A stretch of DNA of 64,000 nt from Protopterus annectens (Eukaryota; Chordata; Ceratodontiformes; Protopteridae): contig NC_056750.1 of the NCBI RefSeq assembly GCF_019279795.1, positions 701,421,475 to 701,485,474 on the forward strand. Direction: 5' to 3'. Below are positions 60,520-64,000 of this stretch, one piece after another. The position numbers and the translations under genes were made by a program. Every line of letters begins with the position of its first letter. The stretch's first letter is position 1. A model generated the notes under the pieces. It was not told where the DNA came from. It did not search any database and was given only the letters and a program-made list of their open reading frames with translations.

Positions 60520-60960
60520 TAGAGTATAACATGTCTCAGTTAACTCTATCAGTTATTACTAATGGGATTAATAGTGGTTGTAAGAGGGGAAGTTTCTTAA
60601 ATATGATTAAAGCTGAAATTCTTTTTTGCGGGAAATACATCTGATTTAAAATTATATTTATAGATTGAATACAAAGAACTATATAGTTAAGAAGATGTGT
60701 TGTAATTCTTTGGAAAAAATAATGTTCTAATACCCCAAATAATTAACACTTATAATGATTGCAAGGGTATGTTGTGTATAGTAGTAATATAATTACAAGG
60801 TAGATTGTATACATTAGTAAATGTTTATGTAATCCCTGGAACTGGACTTAAACTTACCAAGAAATACCTAGATATTATAATGTCAAATATAAAACAAAGC
60901 CTTATAATGGCTGGTGATTTTAGCTGTCTACTAAATGAAAAAGACACTATTGCTTCAGTC
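60520..60960 (+). pseudogene. L1/Tx1-like endonuclease fragment
   Basis: It reads MSQLTLSVITNGINSGCKRG (start, like 'LNINTINVNGLNS..KR'), IVNVYVIPGTGLKLTK and SLIMAGDFSCLLNEKDT (about 60890-60945, the GDFN box). Frame changes separate the pieces. No RT follows. The sequence changes to a different element at about 60962. Confidence 0.6.
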
Positions 60961-60961
60961 A

Positions 60962-61092
60962 TACTCTGGATTTAATTTGTGATGTGTGGGAGACTCAGTA
61001 TGATTCCCACAAAGAATCTGTTGTGGATTATGTCCAAAACCTCAGGACTAGGCTTAAGGAGATCATGGGGATGGACCCCAAGCACCTAGCCT
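60962..61092 (+). pseudogene. Ty3/gypsy-like integrase C-terminal trace
   Basis: The frame DVWETQYDSHKESVVDYVQN then LRTRLKEIMGMDPKHLA-stop resembles the segment after the integrase core in Ty3/gypsy elements ('W......SVVEYVL.LRERL..M..L...NL'). It is a single short block with no other gypsy domain nearby, so confidence is limited. Confidence 0.45.
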
Positions 61093-61192
61093 AGGAACCC
61101 TACCTCATTTTCCACAAGAACAGGATTTCTTTGAGAACTAATCCTTCCTTTAAGCCTAAAGTGGTATCCAATGTAAGAAAAAGGGATAACTG

Positions 61193-61943
61193 ATGTCAAA
61201 ACTGACTATTTCCAAATGGTTGTCTAAGGCTATTAACTTTTGTTATACTCACCATAACAAATCTATTCCAGGCAGGGTCAAATTCTACCCTACAAGGAAT
61301 TTGGCTCCTTCTATGGCTTTTTGGAAAGGGTTGGATTCCAGGAGTATTCTAGAAGCCGATACTTGGTCCTCTGTACATATTTTTACAAAGCAGTATAAGC
61401 TGGATTCCTTCTACAGGTCGGATCATGCTTTGCTAGGACTATTCTCCAGGAGGACCTGAACCCCTTCTCTTTCCACCTCCCAAATATAGTTAGCTATGGT
61501 AATCTGCCCATATAGCTAAAGCTACTGCAGCAGTGATCAATATGAAGAGCATAGTACAGATGTATAAGTTGAACTTCCTATAACAGTAGATGTTCAAATG
61601 ATCATTGCTGCAGTAGCTGCTCCCTCCCTCCACCCCCCTTGTTTTTTTTGGTGTGTTTTTTTATGCCAGTGTATGGAATTCTATGTTTTGTTATTCCCAG
61701 CCTTGTCCTTTCAGGGTTCAACCTCCCTCTCTCTGCTGGCAGGAAAACTCTGAAGGGCTTTGTGCCCAAACCTGTCTTTTAGTCGACTCAGCTCAAGCTG
61801 CTTGACAGTTTGGGTGTGTGGAAGATGCCCTGAAGCTTTGGAAGCTGGCCAGCTGTAATATGCTTGGCAGGATATAATCCATTAGATGCAGCAGTGATCA
61901 TTTGAATATCTATTGTTATGGTAAGTTCAATTTACACAACTGT
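61193..61943 (+). mobile_element. DIRS-type element 3' end (tyrosine recombinase plus inverted repeats)
   Basis: An 88-codon frame (61193-61459) reads SKWLSKAINFCY, then FYPTRNLAPSMAFWKGL, then ADTWSSVHIFTKQYKLDSF. This matches the C-terminal catalytic region of DIRS/Ngaro tyrosine recombinases ('W...AI..AY', 'AHSTR', 'A.WSS.HTF..HY'), with the Arg kept and the usual His replaced by Tyr. Downstream, inverted repeats of 57 bases lie at 61556-61612 and 61887-61943 (TGCAGCAGTGATCATTTGAA and complement), and a smaller one at 61521-61618. DIRS elements carry such terminal repeats. Confidence 0.7.
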
Positions 61944-63511
61944 GGTTTATCAGCTAGGCAGTGTAGACTCTGATTATTGGGGTTGGCCTTACTAATGACT
62001 GAACCTGATAATGATGGGTATGTTTTGGTAGTAGAGTAGTTTGTTTGCAAAGATGAATTGGATAAAGTATAGTAAGTGGTGGAATTTGAGCCAACCAAAA
62101 GCATAAATAGAGATACAGTGAGAAATACGGATGTTGTGAACTGCTGCAAATATAACTGTTCTAGTGTATTAGACGTTGGAAAAAGAACATAAGACAGGGC
62201 CTAGCAGTATATATACTAGTTTTGTGGGTAAGGAAAGATATGTCCCTGTACTGTTTAACTTAGCATGAGACTGTTTTTTTTGTTAATGGGTGCTTTATAT
62301 GAAAATTAAAATTAAAATTGGCACCATAATGCATTAAAAAGCAGTCAAACTCCAATAAGTAAACAAATAAAAAAAAAAATCCAAAATAGAGTTAAAGTAA
62401 ATGAACTTTAATAGTCAAAATTCAAATCAGTAATTATTAAGTTCTTTCATCTCTCTGCCTCTCTTTCTTGCTAGGACATTTTCAGAGTGTGTATTGCAAA
62501 TATTCACAAACTATAGATACTGTCTCAAATCACTATGGACCGATGAACTCAATGCTTTAACAAAAGGAATTGATTCACTCAGTCCTAGGTTGAGGTTACC
62601 ACCTGTCCCTCTTTACATAGGACAGTCCCTATTTGGGATCTTGTATCTTGCAAAAGAACATGAAAAGGTACAAAGAGAGATATTAGGATAAAATATTTTC
62701 TAGATTCAACTAATAGTTGCATAAAATCATGTTTGTATCTGAAACACTTTCATATTATATTGAACAACAAAAACAATTCATATTGTTTAGGCGTATGTTT
62801 TTGCTTTTGCAAAAATAACGAAGTCCAGTCCTTTGCATTGATTGTGTCTGTGGTTTGTCCAACAAAATCTAATTTTTCCAAAGGAAATACCCTATTCTGG
62901 GCATTTGAAAAGGTAAGTTGATTATGATATTCTTCCAATCAAATCAGTCAAACATATTCTTTATAACCCAGTTTATTTTTTACTCACTACCTTTAGGTCT
63001 GTAATAAAATTATCCAGAATTGAAAAATAAAATTTATTCCGTATAATGCATAGTAAAGAGTGTTTGAACAGCACATTGATTTAATTTTTTGCACTCATTG
63101 CATAATAAAGCTTATAAATTTTATTTTGCAACCTTTGTGAATTTTGCCAGTGTAAAATACTGGACATCCATAGCATATGGTTATGTACACATTGAGTAGA
63201 TTTACAAGAGAAAATATCATTAACTATAATCTTTCTCCTTTTTTTCATACAAAATTTCTTATCACTGTTTATATAATGACATTGCTTGGCATCCACCACA
63301 TGAAAAGAGACCAGTTGTTATGACCTCTCTTTTCTTTGTATTGTTTTTACCTAATAATTCTTTCATATTTCTACATCTCTTATTAACAGCTCAAGTTTCT
63401 ATCAAATATTTCATGTGCATTGTTTACCAGTTGTTGCAAATAATATTAATGGCTTTACGTGTAGCATAACTATCGATCAAAACATGTTACATTGATCATC
63501 ATTTAATCATA
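61944..63511. other. Unassigned sequence
   Basis: AT-rich. One minus-strand frame at 61916-62149 begins with a signal-peptide-like segment (FLTVSLFMLLVGSNS) and is Ser/Thr-rich, discussed as a finding. Nothing else is recognised. Confidence 0.45.
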
Positions 63512-63773
63512 TTGATTTTTATTTTAATTATTTTACATTTGTTTACCGTGAAAGTCTGACTTGGAACGAAGCCACTTTTCAGTGGAGTCCTGGGGAGAAA
63601 TGCTCCAGATGCATGTCTTTGTAACATAGGAGGAAACTGGAGTACCCAGAAAAAACCCACATGAACGCAGGGAGGACATGCACACTCCGCACAGAAGGCA
63701 CTCCAGCCGAGAATCAAACCAGAGAACCTCTTGCTGTGAGGCGACAATGCTAATGCTGCACCACTGCACCATC
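63512..63773 (-). mobile_element. tRNA-derived SINE with L2-type tail
   Basis: On the minus strand: GGTGCAGTGGTGCAGCATTA, TCGCCTCACAGCAAGAGG, B box TGGTTTGATTCTCGG, GGGTTTTTTCTGGGTACTCC, GGAGCATTTCTCCCCAGGAC, and a decayed T/A-rich tail at left. Same family as the 32.6 and 34.1 kb copies. Confidence 0.92.
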
Positions 63774-64000
63774 AACAATGCAGATGGGTGACTCTCCAAA
63801 ATCAAAAAGGAAATAACATCAACAACTGACAAACAAACACAAGTACATAAGATTGCACTATCTCATTAAAAAAAAATAGCAGGACAAAGGCTGTACTGGC
63901 CATTTACCGTCCTGTAAAGAAACAGTGTCAGCACAGTGTCTCATCTGGGAAGTGGTACATTAAGCTCTCCCTCTTTCTTCAGTAATGCCTACATGCATCT
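63774..64000. other. Window end, nothing recognised
   Basis: No feature supported. Confidence 0.5.

Overview
This window looks like intergenic DNA from a large, repeat-rich vertebrate genome. I found no convincing host protein-coding gene, rRNA or functional tRNA. The sequence is AT-rich and full of nested retroelements: CR1, L2-like, L1/Tx1-like and two RTE families, tRNA-derived SINEs, a Penelope-like element, a DIRS-type tyrosine-recombinase remnant, a Ty3/gypsy-like trace, a Tc1 transposon, an hAT-like MITE and an endogenous retrovirus. Having DIRS, Penelope, Tx1 and L2 together argues against mammals and birds. A lungfish, coelacanth, amphibian or basal ray-finned fish would fit, but the species cannot be fixed from the sequence alone.

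Layout, left to right. 1-1450: a (CA)n run and the 3' end of an old LINE. 1451-9702: a complete, minus-strand endogenous retrovirus with two nearly identical 862-866 bp LTRs, a 5-bp target duplication, a polypurine tract, a primer site resembling tRNA-Tyr, and broken gag-pro-pol-env. 9.8-10.2 kb: a decayed ~72-bp tandem repeat. 11.2-14.3 kb: an almost intact minus-strand RTE LINE. 14.3-14.85 kb: a run of six palindromes. 15.5-18.2 kb: a SINE and two long-period tandem repeats. 18.5-24.65 kb: two CR1 LINEs head to tail plus a fragment. 24.65-25.46 kb: a 5'-truncated Tc1. 25.6-25.8 kb: a foldback element carrying telomere-like repeats. 25.9-31 kb: minus-strand L1 pieces, a minus-strand CR1 and a well-formed hammerhead ribozyme motif at 29,975-30,022.

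31-48 kb: two L1/Tx1-like LINEs in tandem, split by two SINEs, three L2-like LINEs and two related MITEs, giving a readable order of insertions. 48-64 kb: older SINEs and microsatellites, a twin-primed BovB-like RTE (55.2-56.45 kb), a Penelope-like element with equal 234-bp inverted repeats (58.0-59.8 kb), a head-to-head SINE dimer flanked by an 18-bp duplication, a tyrosine-recombinase remnant with inverted repeats, and one more SINE.

The elements are linked functionally. One SINE head occurs with two different tails: one matches the 3' end of the L2-like LINE, the other matches the 3' end of the RTE LINE, and both LINEs are in this window. This suggests one tRNA-derived head was mobilised by two different reverse transcriptases. 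The hammerhead motif is the most striking single item.
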